NCBI GenBank assembly: GCA_932521035.1
Contig: OW051493.1
Span: 8,184,001-8,248,000, forward strand
Origin: Oscheius dolichura
Lineage: Eukaryota; Nematoda; Chromadorea; Rhabditida; Rhabditidae
DNA: 64,000 bases
Direction: 5' to 3'
Numbering within the stretch: position 1 is the stretch's first letter; every line of letters starts with the position of its first letter. Position numbers and translations under genes: made by a program. Below, in pieces: positions 47,746 to 61,564 of this stretch. The notes under the pieces are model-generated. The model did no database searches, was not told the DNA's origin, and saw only the letters and a list, made by a program, of their open reading frames with translations.

Positions 47746-49772
47746 ATGAGCACACAGTACCTCTACGAGCCAAATACTTCGGGAAAGGTAAGCCTTTACT
47801 GTTTTTTTTGCAAACACCATATTTTCTTTCTTTCCATTAGTTGCATTTTGCTTTAGGTAGTCCTATCAACCACAGCTGGTGATATAGAAATCGAATTATG
47901 GTGCAAAGAAACTCCAATGACTTGTCGAAATTTTATCCAACTATGCTCTGAAGGCTATTATGATGGAACTATTTTTCACAGAGTTGTGAAAGGTATTTGA
48001 TTTTGTATGGTTTTCTATTTTTCTATTTTTTAGACTTTATAATTCAAGGAGGTGATCCTACTGGAACAGGAGAAGGCGGAGAAAGCAGCTATGGAAAACC
48101 TTTCAAGGTAAGATTTTGATTCTTCTGTTCCTATTTGTATTTTTACCTATTCGTGTCATTTTTTATCAGAGTTTTGTAGGATGAATTTCATCAACGTCTT
48201 GCTTTCACTCGGCGTGGCCTTCTTGGAATGGCGAACAATGGCCCGGATCAGAATAGAAGTCAATTCTTTATTACTATTGGAAACGAAGGACTTCGTGGGC
48301 TTACCAAGAAGCATACTCTCTTTGGACAGGTAACTATTTTCTTGATGTGGCTTTATTTTATGTTTAGGTGGTTGGTAAAACAGTTTTTAATATGCTCAAC
48401 ATTGCCGAATGTGATGTTGACGAAAATGAAAGACCAAAACGGCCACATAAAATCATCAACACCAAAGTCTTGAAACATCCTTTCGATGATCTTGTAGTAA
48501 GGTATGTTTTAACGAAGAATTTAATTTATCAATTATTTTTTAGAAATAAGACTACAGACAAGAAAAAGAACAAAGATAAGAAGAAGGAAACTAAGAAAGT
48601 TGAAACTAAAAAACTGAATTTATTGTCTTTTGGAGATGAAGCTGAAGAAGATGAGGAAGAAGTCGCAAAAATTAATCAGGTATTCTTTCATCAGTTTTTT
48701 TATTCAACATTTCAATTTTAGAAACTGGCAAATAAAGGAAAATCCGCCCATGATATTTTGAATGATGAAAAATTGAGTACTCAAGTGGCTGTAACGAGAG
48801 ATGAAATGACAGATTACAATCCAGTAAGTTTTAGATAATTCTAATAATGTTTGTTATTGCTTCGTTTCTTTATTTCGGATATTTTCAACGTTTTATATGG
48901 TTTTTATGTGAACTTGTGTCGCTCTATAACTTTGTTTCATGGCAATAATAAATATTTAAGGAACTCGATGATGACCGCGATGCCGGCACCTCCTTAGCTA
49001 ATGTAAAGGAACGGTTGGCCAAGAAACGTAAGAGGAATGACGAGGATGACGAGAAAGATGTTGATCTGGAAGAATTAATGGACGAAGAGAAAAAGCGAAA
49101 AGAAAAGGAGGAATTGTAATTTCTAATTTTTCTTCCTTATTGTTCTTTCATTTCTAGGGATCACTTGAAAGATGAACTACACCAAATCCAAAAGGAATAC
49201 ATTAAAGCATTGAGACCAAAAGAGAAGACAGAAGAAAAAGATGAAGAACCACAAACTGAAGCCATGCAAACTTATAAATCTCTCAAGTTACAGTTCAAGA
49301 AGAAAGGACAAGAACTTGGAATTAAAAAGTGGAAAGATCCTGCAAGACAATCTCAGGTTTGCATTTATTCAAGTTTATTATAAATGTCGTTTTCAGACTA
49401 TGGATTTATTGTCTAAATTCACCAACAAATTGAAGTCTTCCAATCAAGAAGCTATTCTTTTCGATAAGAAAGTTGTTGTTCCGGAACCGAAGAAAGAAGA
49501 AATGGAAACAGAAGATGGCGAAGGAAATAATACGGACAAGTTCGGAGTTGATCTGGATTGTGAAGATACGCCAGGAACCGAATGGTTAGATCGTTTATTC
49601 AGTTTTTTCAATGCTTTGTTTTCTCAGGATGCATCATACATTCGTAGCTGCAGATACAGATCCCAAAGTGACGAAGGCTAAGGATGCGAATACGAAGGAC
49701 ACGAACGAGGAATGGTATCCGTTGAATGATCCTCGTAATGTTCTCAACAAGATGCGTCGTGGTGAAGAATAA
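47746..49772 (+). CDS. cwc27: CWC27 / SDCCAG10, spliceosomal cyclophilin-type protein
   Basis: Eleven exons (47746-47787, 47857-47992, 48034-48107, 48180-48329, 48368-48501, 48544-48679, 48722-48823, 48961-49115, 49158-49356, 49397-49584, 49628-49772) give 486 aa (human 472). An N-terminal cyclophilin domain ([67 protein letters not shown]) is followed by long Lys/Glu-rich helices with [13 protein letters not shown] and a C-terminal [11 protein letters not shown] box as in the family. It is a component of activated spliceosomes. Key isomerase residues look only partly conserved, as is usual for CWC27. Confidence 0.93.
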
Positions 49773-50966
49773 CTTTTGCAATCCATTGTTGTTGTGAATT
49801 TGAAGAATTTCCGGTAAACTTATTTGTATTCATTCATGTATAATTTTACACAATTTATTTTTTCTCGATGTCATACAGAAAAAACGAGCGTGTGTGAAGA
49901 ACCGGGGTAATACTGGACGTGTGGGACTCATTTTATACCGGGGAAGGGGTACAACGGGGAAAACTCTAATACAGACAAACAAAATTACCCAAGAAATCAC
50001 ACGCGGCTTGTGGTGGTGGTGGGGAGACGACTGTATTCACAATACAGCATTATTTTTAGAAAAAATAAATGTCAATAAAACTTGTAGGCCTATTAAACAT
50101 AACAATTAGCCAGTGTTTGACACTGGAATCAGGGATCACGTGGAAGGGGGCGGAAGAGGTTTTCTTAGAAGAGAGATGGACAGGAAGGGAGACAGAGAAT
50201 AAGGGAGAGATAATTAATTTTAGCCTATAATAACAATCAAAAAATGGGGATAAGTGGAAGGAAAATCGGGGGATCGCTTGGCGACCAGCAGGGGACATCT
50301 GTATAATGCACACACTTGGGGATTTTTCTAGGAGCTAAAGCAAAAAGGGTGGGTGGGGGTCCGTTCAACAGCCAACAAGTCCACCCGGAAGAGTTTCACT
50401 TTTTTTAAAAGGTAAAAATATAAAAAAATTGCATAAATTTTGGTCACAAAGAAGAATTCTGGAGTCAGGATCAAAGGCAGGGTTATAAAAAAGGTTTTTT
50501 GTGTTTCATCCCCGTTTTTGTATTAAAAGAGAGATACTAGACGAAATCTGGAGAAAAGAAGGAAGTAAATGCATGTGTGTGTGGGAAAAGAAACTAGAGA
50601 AGAAAAATAAAATAATTAGGTGCGCTCCCGTGCATCAAAAAGAGTTCGACCATTAACCCGTCGTGTGATAGGAAAAACGTCCATCAGATTTTTTTTTGTA
50701 AAAAAAACAAGATTGGAGAGAGAAAACAAAATTCTACCATGGAGTTAGACTCCGTCTTCGAGACGAATCTTCTTTCTCTATCTTAAAAATTTTACAAAAA
50801 AAAGAAGAAGCTAAAAACTGGGTTTCTCTTTTCCCGAGGGGCGGTCTACGAAAGATCTGCTGTACCGGCTGTAATGTTTGTTTCTGTGGAGGGGATTAAA
50901 ACTAGAGAAGAATATAATACGAAGAAGGGAGAGGAGGGAATATTACAGAATGGGAAGGGCGTAAGG
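49773..50966. other. Convergent spacer, probably the lin-29 3' UTR
   Basis: About 1.2 kb between the stop codons of CWC27 (plus) and lin-29 (minus). No gene seen. Purine/pyrimidine-skewed with several T/A runs; most of it probably belongs to a long lin-29 3' untranslated region. Confidence 0.5.
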
Positions 50967-53900
50967 TTAGTATGCCGCTGGTTTCATGTGATTAATTATT
51001 GACGGAGGGAAATGCTGCTGGGCGGTGGTCACGGCAGCGGCGGCCGCTGTGGCTGTGGCTCCTTGCTGGGTATAGCGTTGGATGTTTTCCAACGGGGTGA
51101 TCATATTGAACCTGGAATTTTTAAAATTGCATTTATTAATTTTTTAGATGTTTATAATTGTTCAAAATACAGAAGAAAGCCACAATTTACACGAAAAAAG
51201 TGAGTTCCTTCCAGTTTTCTTTGATTATTTCAGGCTAAAACTCACCCAGTCGGCCGTTCCGGTTTGATATTCTGAGGGAACTGATCGTAGAATCGATTAT
51301 TCCGGAAATTCAACAACGAGAAGGCTGAATTCGCCGCATTATACGGATTTCCAGTTTGGGATTGATTCAACTGCGACATCATGGCTTGATTTGCGAATTG
51401 ATCTGAAAATTTAATATTTTATTTGGTTTTTTTAGCACCCCTCTTCAAAATGGATGGAATTCCCACGAGAAGAGGCAAAAAACGCCTGTCTCTCTGGTTC
51501 GATCGGGGTCATTTTCGCATCGTCTGTGCACTCAGTTGAGAGACTTTTGGCCGGTTTGAGAGGCAATAATGCGGGGTGAAAAAAGGAAGGATGGGAGAAA
51601 AATGACTGCAGGCTATGACATTGTCCGGTAGCGACATGAGCAGAAGAACAGGAAACGGTTTTTCGGGGGAATGAGGGGAAACAATGGACTTCTTGAACCG
51701 CAAGCATTCTGGGACAAAAAAACTGTTCCCTCCGGAAAAATCCACGGCTTTCGGAGTCGGAATCTTGCAATACAGACCGAGTATGGATATATGGAGCCCA
51801 AGGCAAGCCACAGTTAGACAGCTAAGCCTACGCTTTTCATTGTTGGGCCCGAATTTTTTAATTTGAAGCCCAATAAATGTCTCCTAATTATCGGAAATCG
51901 TAAAAAATTGTTCCTGTTCCCATTTCAGGTCTTTCCTAACAATATAATCCCTCCAAATGACCGTAAAATTTGTCGAAAACCCACCGAATTTCCCATAAAA
52001 ACTGAGATATTAAACTCACTGATGGCAAATTGTTCCGCGTCGTGAGCATTAGCTCCAGGCATGCCGGGCATTCCCGACCACAGCTCTGACATAGCCATGG
52101 TTGGATCGGTTGGGAAATCTGCTCGGAATCTAAAAATCTTCCAAATAATTTAAATTAATATAATAAAACTGACCCGAGAGTGCCGCCCCTCGTCCTATCC
52201 GCGTGTTTCGTCATGTGTTTCTGGAGATACGTCGCTTGGGTATAGGATTTTCCACAGAAGGGACAGATATGAACCTGTTTTTTCTTATTTTATTGATTTA
52301 AATAGAGTCAGTTATACCTTTAGATGTTTGGATTCTTTGTGTTTGGGGATGTGCTCCAGAAGGCTCTGCTCGTCGGAGAAACACTTGTAACAGCTGTTAC
52401 ATTTGAAGGGCTTGTCCGTCTGATGGCACCGCGAATGCGACTGCAGGTTACTCAACTGGCTGAACGCCTTCTCACATCCTTGGTATTTACACTGAAAAAA
52501 GGGGGATATTTTCTTCGTTTTGACGGATTTTTCAGGGCAAGAAACCCTTTTTCTCGGGGGTTTAGCCGATTTTCGGGGGTTAGGCTCAACTTTTCCGTCT
52601 TTGAACCCTTTTTTAAACCAGTACCCCCGTTTTGGTGACTCAGAACGCTCTTTTTTGTCTGCAACCCCTTTTCCCGGGGTTCAGCCGAGTGGGAGTCGGA
52701 ACCTCGTTATCTCTATTTTCAACCCATTTTTGGCCCAAAACTCTTTTTGGATGGCCAGAAACTTCTTATCCATTGAAGCCCCCATTTTTTGACCTAGAAA
52801 CTTCCGTCTCCCCCTACTGAACCCATTTTTTGAGCCATGGCTCACTTTTTTCCGCCGTTGAGCCCATTTCCAAGCCAAAACATAGGCCTGCGCCTCCATT
52901 TCCCACCTGGGGCCCCCCATTTTGGAGCCAGTACCCTGCTCTGGGGATGCGGAATCCCCCCTGGTGGGCAAGATGCGTAGACTCCTTTTTACTCAGGCCT
53001 GACCCTTCAGCCAAGATGGATGTCCGTTGATAAATTGGGTTCTGCTACTCGGGGGGAAGACTCCTCGGTTTTTTTGCCCGTGGAAAAGATCGATTTATCA
53101 TCGAACAGGCAAAAAAACGGCAGACAAGAAGAATGTCTTTCGGGGGCAGATTAGTTGCACTTCTGTCTCGTTGGTCTACCGTAGTAGAGAGGAATTGATC
53201 AAGGAAGGGCAACTGAGAGAGGACGTGAGAGATCAATGGAACTCTTACAAGACAAAGCGGCCGATGGTTGGAGGTTCCTTAGGCACTTTGGGAGGTAGCC
53301 TAGTCCGATCCCCTGCACCCGTAAAATCTCGGCAAGGCAAAGATATACAAAGTCACAGCTTTGTAACAGTTTTGAATAAAGATGATCCAACTGCCGACAT
53401 TTTACGGGCGCAGGGAGTCGGACTATCGAGTCTACACCTCAAAGACCCACTTTCTAACCTTCCCCCACAGACTGTCGTCTGCTCGGGTTTCCCAGGAAAT
53501 GTGTGCTTCCAGTCCCGAATAACCCCATATGATAACCCTTCCTTCCAATTTTTCCAGTAGAAAGCCTCCCCAGCTCTTCCAGATTACGGTAGCTAGGGTT
53601 CAACTAGGCCGTGGCTCGCAACTCCCTCTGAATTTTGACCCCTAGAGGTAATATAAGCCTCCCTCTTTTTAAAAGCCACATGTATTCCCCCGGAAGTCAG
53701 CTGTATGGCCCCGTACCTCCCTCTTCCTCCCCCTACCTCGCCCCGCGTGTGACGCCTTCCCAGGGTTCCAGACTCCGTACACCGCTGCTCTTGACCAGCA
53801 ACAGTTTGCCCCAAGTGTTCGCCTCAAAGGGTTCGCAACCCTTTTTTTTGCCCTAGCGAGGTTTTCAAAAGGCCACGAACAGGGCAAATACAAAAACGCG

Positions 53901-56900
53901 GAAGGTAGCGAATACAGCGGAAAGAGGAGACTGTAAGGGGACAGTAGAAGGAGGAGAGGGAAAGGATTCACACTGCACACGACAGTATCTCTTAGCTTTA
54001 GACTATGTGGAGAGGCTTTTTCTAATGACGCGCGTTTTGCAACGTGAAGCGGGAAAAAAAGAGGTCAAAATGGACTCTTCTCTCTTTGCAAACACGTAAA
54101 AGACGTGGGAAAAGTTGAAAGGCAAATAAATTTTGCAAAATTTTGGCAGGCGCGGGGGTTTTTGGCCCGGAAAAGACCTAAAACTCTTCAAAATGGCAAT
54201 AATTGCGAAGTTTAAAAGACTGTTAACCTTTTTCTTCTCCCGGTTTCTAGTTTAGACCATCTTTAAGTTTTTGGAAACGTTTCCGGCACCGCGAGAGAGA
54301 CAAAGCCACATTAGAAAACGGAATTTATGTGGGTGCCGCCGCGTCACCGGAAATGAACCCGGTCCAGCTGTACCCTTGGAAGCGGAGTGCTTGGGGTCAA
54401 GTGGAGTTGAGAAGAAAGTTCCGATGCCTTCTATCTGTAGCCTCGGGTTCAACGAAACACCAACCACAAGAAACATCCATCAAAACCGTATCTCTCGGGG
54501 TTTTTCATATACGATCGGAGAATGACACTGATCAAGGTCCCAGTTCGAAATCCCAGCTTGCGAGAAGTTATCCAGGGCCGGGTTGCGTCAGAGAGGGCGA
54601 GAATTATGGCCGATAAAACCCCAGGATCCTAACCTCCAAGAAAAAAGTTCACAACTTCCAGGAGGCCTGGGCCGACCCAGCTCGTTGAGACTCGGTACAG
54701 GATAGTCCGATCCCCTGCACCCGTAAAGTCTCGGCAAGACAAAGATATAAAGGCGCCACGGTTTTGTAACTGTTTAGAAAAAAGATGAGAGCGCCGCTTG
54801 AGCACCACATGAAGCCTTGGAAAATGGTAGCTTGGTAGTCCGCGCACCTGCACCCGTAAAGTCTCGGTAGGTAAAAGCTATAAAAGTTGTGACAGTTTTG
54901 TAGCTCTTTCCAATAAAGACAATTCTTCTGCCGAGGTTTTACGGGTGCAGGAGCACTGACTATCCGGAGCCAGGGGTCCCCCGACTGAAGTCAAACATCT
55001 CCTACCTTGTACGGTTTCTCTCCTGTATGCGTCCTGATATGTTGTTGCAGGTGGGACAACTGTGTGAACTGAAAGAGACAAGCTCGTTTGGATTACTGTA
55101 GCTTCTCAAATCCCCCTCTTCTCCCTGTTCCAGGTATTTTTTTTCACTCGATCACCCCCCTATTTTTTCCGCCCCTTGCGCTGGCTGCGGTGCCGGGCAC
55201 TGCCATCAGGGCAGCCATTTTTTATGTCGTCAATCTGGGGGGAAGAGCGAAAAAATGCGTCGGGGGTCGAAAACCTGCTCCCTGTTTTTTTTCGCCCTGC
55301 CGCCCTCCTCATCTGACCAAATCGCTGCCATAAGAAATGGTAGCTAGCCGGAGAGAAGAAGAAAAAAACAGCTGCGCCAAGGGCAACAGCAGGAGGATGG
55401 AAGGGAGAGAGAGCAATCAGCTCCCGCTACCGTTCACATAACCTTCCTTCTCCCTTTCAGCACCTGACCGGTCTCCCCCTCCCCTCCTTCGCCTCTTTTG
55501 ACGGTAATGGAAGAGCTCCGTAGACAAAGAAAAGGAGAGGAGGAGGGGCGCCAGCGGGGGTACGGTAGCATTGAACGCACAGGTGGGCGAGGGACGGGGG
55601 GAAATTGGATAAGGCAGATTGAAAGTGAAACGGGCGACAATGACAATGATGAGCTTTTTTGACCCGATTCACAGCAGGAAAAGAAGAAGAATCGGCGACA
55701 CGGAGAAGGAGAAGATAACTATCAGGATCTTTGAGATTTTTAGGAAAGGCCATGAAGCTTATAAAGAAACTATTGGAGCAGCAATGGACAGTACAATACA
55801 CAGGAAGTAGAAAATACTCATAACTTGAAATTGATTTCAATTTTGGGTCCAAAACTGGACTAAAGGGGGAAAGGAGCCTGAAGGACGGGTTCCCAAGGGA
55901 GCAGACCCCGTTGGAAGGCTGTGATCTCTGACAATTTAAAATTATAAAGGACTGTGAGGTTCTAAGGAAAGGTCTCAAAGTGGGTAGACCCATTGAGTCT
56001 AGGATAGCCCCTTCTAACGTCGCTTCAAGACCCGTGGATGCCCCTGGCAGCGCCCGCTTGAGTTAAACGGCGGCTAACCAGATCCTTGTACTTATTCTGA
56101 TTCTGATGCAAAAAGGTACATTCAAGCAGGGTCTTGAAGCGATAAAATCTCTTTTCTCTTTTCCCGGGGTTCGTTCCCCAAAACTAAACGAGTCGCTATG
56201 TTTCGGGCCTTGTCCTGCCGCCCACGGGGCAGCGTCCGACAAAAAAACGACTGGTCAGTTTGTTTTATCCTCGACTTTCATCTCGGGGACTTTCGGCCTT
56301 TACTGTCCGTCTATTGTTACAATTTTCGAACAATAAGAAGGGAGAAAGAGACGAGAAAGGAGGGAGAGACAGAGAAAAACTGGGGAACAATCAACAGAGC
56401 ACAGTAGAGACAAGGGGGGAAAAGAGGGAAAGGAATTTGTTTTCCTCTTGTTTAATACGGGTCCCGTTCCGGGGAATAAAGTCCGAAATTCAATAGAGTG
56501 GTCAAATTCCTCGGTACTTTTCGTTTTTTGAGTCCGAAAATATGTGGACCGGGAGCTCAAATTGTGCTTTTTCTAGAGGGGACAAAAAGTGCCCCAATTT
56601 CGTAATAATTCATAACAGGCCGGGGTCTCGCCAAGAATCTGGGAACTAAAATGGGGTTTATGATCTCTATAAAAAGACAGTATACAAGATAGCGAAATAT
56701 GGAATAGAGCAAATTTGCAGGAAGGATTACGGTAAGGGGAGAGCGAAGGTTGCATTGCAGGGCCCCCCATTGTTCCAAGGGGCCGCCGAAAATAGAAGGA
56801 AGAATTCAGTTTCCCCCCGGGGGCTCCAAAACCGAGTCCAAAGACTAAAATTCTGCAGCCGACAGAGATAAAAAACGGCTGTAGTGTTTCTTTAAAGAGT

Positions 56901-57832
56901 GCACACGCTACTCTTGTACTTCAGGACTTTTCCCCTTTTCGGAAGGACAAAGGCCGGCAGAGGGAGAGAAAGAGTTTGGTCCGCCGCCCAAAAATGAGAG
57001 CAAATAAGTCAGAAGGCGGAAGCAATTTTGTACTTTTAGAGGGCTAATTTAAAGGAGGAGTAGGTCCTTGGGGTACACACTGTAGGTTTCTGACAGGAAG
57101 AAGGGGAAATAGAAAGATAAAATAAAAGAGAAAAAGAAGAGACCTACCTTCTTGCCACAGTATTGACACGGACCAAATGGTTTAATTCCCAGATGAATTC
57201 GCATATGTTGTGATAAATATGAACTATTTGCAAATGATTTGGCGCACTGAAAATATATACTACTCTATATAATAAATTATATATTAAAAACTAGAAAAAA
57301 AAGGGGGAAGACAAACCTGGGTGCACTTGTAAGGCTTGGCCTCCCTCATCTGCATTTGCAGCTGCCCCACGTCGGGCTTTGTTTCGAACTGAAAAAGTGA
57401 CATTGATATAATAAATAATACATATACTAAATTAATTATAAATTATAAACTTAAAATTTAGATTTTTCCCCCTTCTTTGCCCATCACTCTCCTCCCCCTT
57501 TCCCTGCAGGACCCAGAAGAGGATACCCAGCTTATCTCCCCACCTAGAGATAGACATCTGCCCCCAAAAAACGACCTAAGACTATCTACAGTAAACATTT
57601 ATACCGCCCGGTAGACCCCAGTGGTGGAATTCCAGGCGGCAGAGGGGAGGGCCAGGCAAGGACACCGGGACTGTTCATTTAAGATTTTACGGATTACACC
57701 AGGTATTTTTTTGATTACCCTGACCCATTTTTTCCGCCAGAGATTACTGTATTTTTAATAGAAGAAGAGACTCATAAGGCTCACATTTTTGTTCAGCTCA
57801 CAGAGGTCAAGTAGCATGCCGTCTTCGGGCTG
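50967..57832 (-). CDS. lin-29: LIN-29 heterochronic zinc-finger transcription factor (ZNF362/384, rotund family)
   Basis: Nine exons join in phase: 57785-57832, 57317-57388, 57148-57246, 55006-55068, 52318-52491, 52174-52274, 52020-52129, 51246-51402, 50967-51111. They encode five C2H2 fingers in the LIN-29 order: [78 protein letters not shown] and [21 protein letters not shown] Gln/Asn/Ala-rich C-terminus follows (ending INHMKPAAY). In C. elegans LIN-29 ends larval moulting programmes, acting after let-7 and LIN-41. Large introns (2-2.5 kb) hold short inverted-repeat elements. The 5' end is incomplete here; see the candidate first exon at 61565-61648. Confidence 0.93.
53290..53430. mobile_element. 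Short inverted-repeat element (MITE-like), copy 3
   Basis: TAGTCCGATCCCCTGCACCC at the left and the inverse, ending GGACTATCG, at the right, in a lin-29 intron. Confidence 0.8.
54695..54795. mobile_element. Truncated inverted-repeat element, copy 4
   Basis: The left end (GATAGTCCGATCCCCTGCAC) and the centre are present, but the sequence leaves the family after the AAAGATGA segment; the right end is missing. Confidence 0.7.
54836..54966. mobile_element. Inverted-repeat element, subfamily B, copy 5
   Basis: Same inner motifs but the terminus reads TAGTCCGCGCACCTGCACCC and the right end GGTGCAGGAGCACTGACTA, so the outer end differs from the main family. It lies 40 bp from copy 4. Confidence 0.75.
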
Positions 57833-59754
57833 CTGGAAAAAGAGAATTTTTAGACTTTTAGAGGCACAAGCTCGGAAATTCCGGGGAGTTGTTAGTCTGT
57901 GTTTTTTTCTTAAGAAAAAAAGGGAGAATAAAACCGGGCATCTGCCTGCCGCCGAGTTCAAGATTTTCACGAACGAGGGGTGTAAAAAAATGGCTGTGCT
58001 CTTTCTGGCCGGCCAGCCCCTCCAGCTATTCTTCCTGGGGAAAAAGAGAGAGGGAACGGGGGGAGAGGGCGAGAGAGAGACAGGGAGGGGGGAGAGAAAG
58101 GCAAAAGACGCCCCGAAAAATCGAAGAAGAAAGAAAAATAAACGGGACAGAGGTAGCCGAGGGAAGAAGAGGTGTGAGATCGAGGAAGAAAAAACAGAGA
58201 GTGACTGACTGGACTGGGCAGTGACCACTACCAGGAAAAATCCATAAAAACTTCAGTTCTTCGCGAAATTTTTCCATTCTTTTCTACTTTTCTCAACTTT
58301 TAGGGCCTTCCTAGGGATTCCAACACTATTATCAAATTGGTAATGGAGCATAAATACTGGTTAATAGCGATTTTGGAAGAAATACTGGACTGGACGTCGT
58401 CTGTTTCAAGAAACCCCTCAAAATGTGGGATCTTCCAGAAATGTTCTATTTTTCTCTCCTTTTTTCTTTTTTCTTTTTTCTATGATCTTTAGATTGTTTA
58501 GAAGAGCCCCAAGAATCTGGAAAACCAAAAACTTCCGCAGTTTTAGCAATGGAGCGTAATTACCGTTTAGTGGCGACGCTTTGAGACAATTGGCCCCGTT
58601 TTTGCCTATTTCCTTCATTTTTTCTTATTTTTAGCCAAAAATGGAGTGAAAAGTAACAATTAAACAGAATATAGACCTTTTTTAGGTTCTATTAGATCAA
58701 AAAATATAGGTTTTATACGTTTTTTTTGTCCTAACCGGAAGAACAAGATCCTAGATAGTTTTCGTGTTTAACTGACTTTTTGCCCCCGGGGCTTAGAACT
58801 ATCCGCCCGTCTCTCGAAGATGACTATCCCTCCCCCTCGTAGCTTTGTTTTTTGACCAATGAACCTACCATAAAACCCCGTTTTGGAACAGGTATAGGAC
58901 GAAAATCCGGTCCGTTCTACTTTTTTTGTCTCTCTTGCTTGTCTGCCAGCCGGTGCTTTTACAACACAAAGAACTAGGTGGGGGATGGCGCTGGGGGTGG
59001 CCCAGTAAATGGACAAAAAAGCCCGAGATTTTTACGGGAAGGAAAAATAGACGAAGAAGACGGTGGGGGGTGGAGATGCAAAAAGTGTGCCGGGGCTACT
59101 ACGGTTGGCTTGTGTCCTCCAACCCCCACAAGGGTGGGCGGAGCGGGAGGGGGGCTAGGGATTGGCGTTGGGGACGACGGGGGGGCTGAAGGAAGGTGCT
59201 GGTCCCCCCTCGGGTAGAGAGAGAAGGGCAGGGAGGGAGGGGCAGAGGGCCCCGACCACCCCCAGCCCCGATAATGACCATTTTACGCCGTCTGCTGTGC
59301 GCTGTGCCCCCCGTGTACGGTAGGCAAACGACTCATATAATAGGAAGCGAGGTCAGCCAGCTCTGTCTCGTCTTTTACCACCATTTCTCCTATTTTTCAT
59401 AAAAATTTTCCTCTTTTCCGTCCTGTTAATCTTTATTCTACTGTATGTACCATACCATAACTCTAGAAAATTCCCTGTGTAGCCTCATTTTCTCAAGCAG
59501 GAAGTCCAATTATTCCCCATCAGACGCTGATCATCTAATAAATTCATTTGTTTACTACATGATTATTCGCATTTCTGTGATCGTTAATTTGTTCCTTTAT
59601 TAAAAATTAACGAATATACTTTTTTCATACTGCAGCTGAATTTATTGCCAAATTAAGTGTTGCTAACCTTTTCCAGTATTCGTAAGTCCAGAAAAAATGA
59701 ACCCGGCCAACAAAATAACAGAGAAGAAGAGGATTCCTCTTTTTGGGAAGGAAG

Positions 59755-59908
59755 GCTTGGCCCCCGATAATCCGATCCCCCGCACCCGTAAATCCTCGGC
59801 AGGAGGATCGCCTTTATTCAAAACTGTTACAAACAGTGACGTCTTTTCTATCTTTGTCTTGCCGAGGCTTTACGGGTGCAGAAGACCGGGCGATTGAGGA
59901 CCGAACCG
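59755..59908. mobile_element. Short inverted-repeat element (MITE-like), copy 6
   Basis: Left end CGATAATCCGATCCCC, right end GGGCGATTGAGGACCGAACC; somewhat diverged but with both inner TTTACGGGTGCAG-type motifs. Confidence 0.75.
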
Positions 59909-60865
59909 CAAGAAATACGGTAAAATTCAAGTTAAAAGGTTATCCCGCCATAAAATGCGAAATTCTACCTTTAATTAGGGTAATGTATCCAGTTAAATAA
60001 GAGTACGTGCTATCCGGAAGAACCCAAAACCCGCTAGAGTCACGTTTTCCCTAGTAGGAAAAAGGATAGCCTTGAATTCTCTTGGGTATAAAAAGTGTGT
60101 TCTGTTTGTTTTCTGCTGTTCCCAGTTTTTGTCCCCCTCTCTCCTTCAATATCAGGTATAAGTCCCAGTTTCTTCTGCGTTTGACTTTTTGCCCTGGTCC
60201 TTTTATGATGGCCTACTGATTAGAAACGGAAAGGCGGATTGACTCATACAGGGTTCCCTACCAAAAGGAATGGGTATCTGTGGTACTGTGGCTGGTAATT
60301 AGGGTCCTACAGCGATAATTACAGTAATTTATACTAAAAAATACAGTAAGATCCAAGTTAAAGCAGCCTCCCTAAGGTCCTAAACCCCCCTAGGAGTCCA
60401 ATCAATCGATTCGTCAACCAGCCGGCGGGGCGCACCTGGTCTGGTCCGCGGTTCACTCTCCCCGCCCCCATCTGACTTATGTCAAGCTTTTTCCAGCTCT
60501 TCCTCTAGGAAAAAATTCAAAATTCCTCCCAGCTGACGAGAGAGTTCATTGAGCTCTCCCGTGCAAGGGATATAAGCGAGGGTGGTCCTCGTCACGGAAC
60601 CAAGGGGGAGGACTCTTTTTTGGGAGAGGAGGAGAAACGGGAGCACAGAATAAATTATATGTGTAGCTTGGAACAGTGGGAATAGAGAGCAGAAGTTATT
60701 TGAACACAGAAAGTGCTCAATTGTTTGTGTAAATAAGGAGGAGAGGTGGAGCCGAAAAAACGGGCAGTAGTCATGCTCTACCGTCAATTTCTAGTTCTAC
60801 AGTAACCCAGAATATATCTTAATTTCATTGAAATTTGGACGAAAATGAGTCGAGGAACAGTTTCT

Positions 60866-60975
60866 TTCGTGCACCTGCACCCGTAAAATCTCGGCAACAA
60901 AACGCTTTGTTAGTTCTGCGGAGTCACCTTTTAATCCCGTCAGCTGCCGAGACTCTGCGGGTGTGGGCGCACGGG
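60866..60975. mobile_element. Inverted-repeat element, subfamily B, copy 7
   Basis: GTGCACCTGCACCCGTAAAA at the left and CTCTGCGGGTGTGGGCGCAC at the right, with a shorter, diverged centre. Confidence 0.65.
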
Positions 60976-61564
60976 GAATAGCCCTCTGTATGAACGGAAG
61001 AAACAGCGGTAACCTTGTTCTAAGGTAGCGAAATAGCAAGCTACAGTAACCCATAATATCCCAACTACCTTTAAAGATTGCCTGACAGATTTTTATTAGT
61101 CAACATTCCCTGTCTGCCCCTTGCCTTCCCATAATAAACAGGGAGAAGTCCCCCAGCCAAAAAAAAGTCTGGTTATCAGCTGGAGACGCCTTGGTTGACC
61201 GGGCTTTTTTGTATTTTGGCGGGAAGGTGGAATTATATTGAAGTAGAGATCGGAAACATTTTTCTGACCCCCTCAATATTGATAGATTCCTATTGGAAAG
61301 ACGAGAGGAAGTGATTAGAAAATGGGCTGGATCTTGACAATGAAACAGACAGAGGAGTCAGACAGGGCCTGTAAATCATAGAGCAAACACGGCTGGAAGG
61401 AGGAAATGGTTGTGAAATGAGGAGAGCGGCTGTGGAATAAAGATAGAGCACGATTTGAAGAGGTTACTGTAGGTTTTATTCATTTTTTAGGGAGAAAATG
61501 GGAAAATTCCGGGATTTTGGGGGTATTTTGGGCCGTTTAGCGCCCTTTTTCCCAGCTTACCCAC

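Larger units (their letters stand above)
57833..61564. other. Probable first intron of lin-29
   Basis: About 3.7 kb of GC-uneven, low-complexity-rich sequence (G-rich and C-rich tracts at 58.9-59.3 kb) with two inverted-repeat elements. No gene was supported on either strand. Confidence 0.45.

Noticed and set aside
54540-54580. Possible tRNA B box (CAGTTCGAAATCCC)
   Set aside because: No matching A box or arms nearby.
59000-59300. G-rich and C-rich region with frames on both strands
   Set aside because: Low-complexity translations; consistent with intronic sequence of lin-29.
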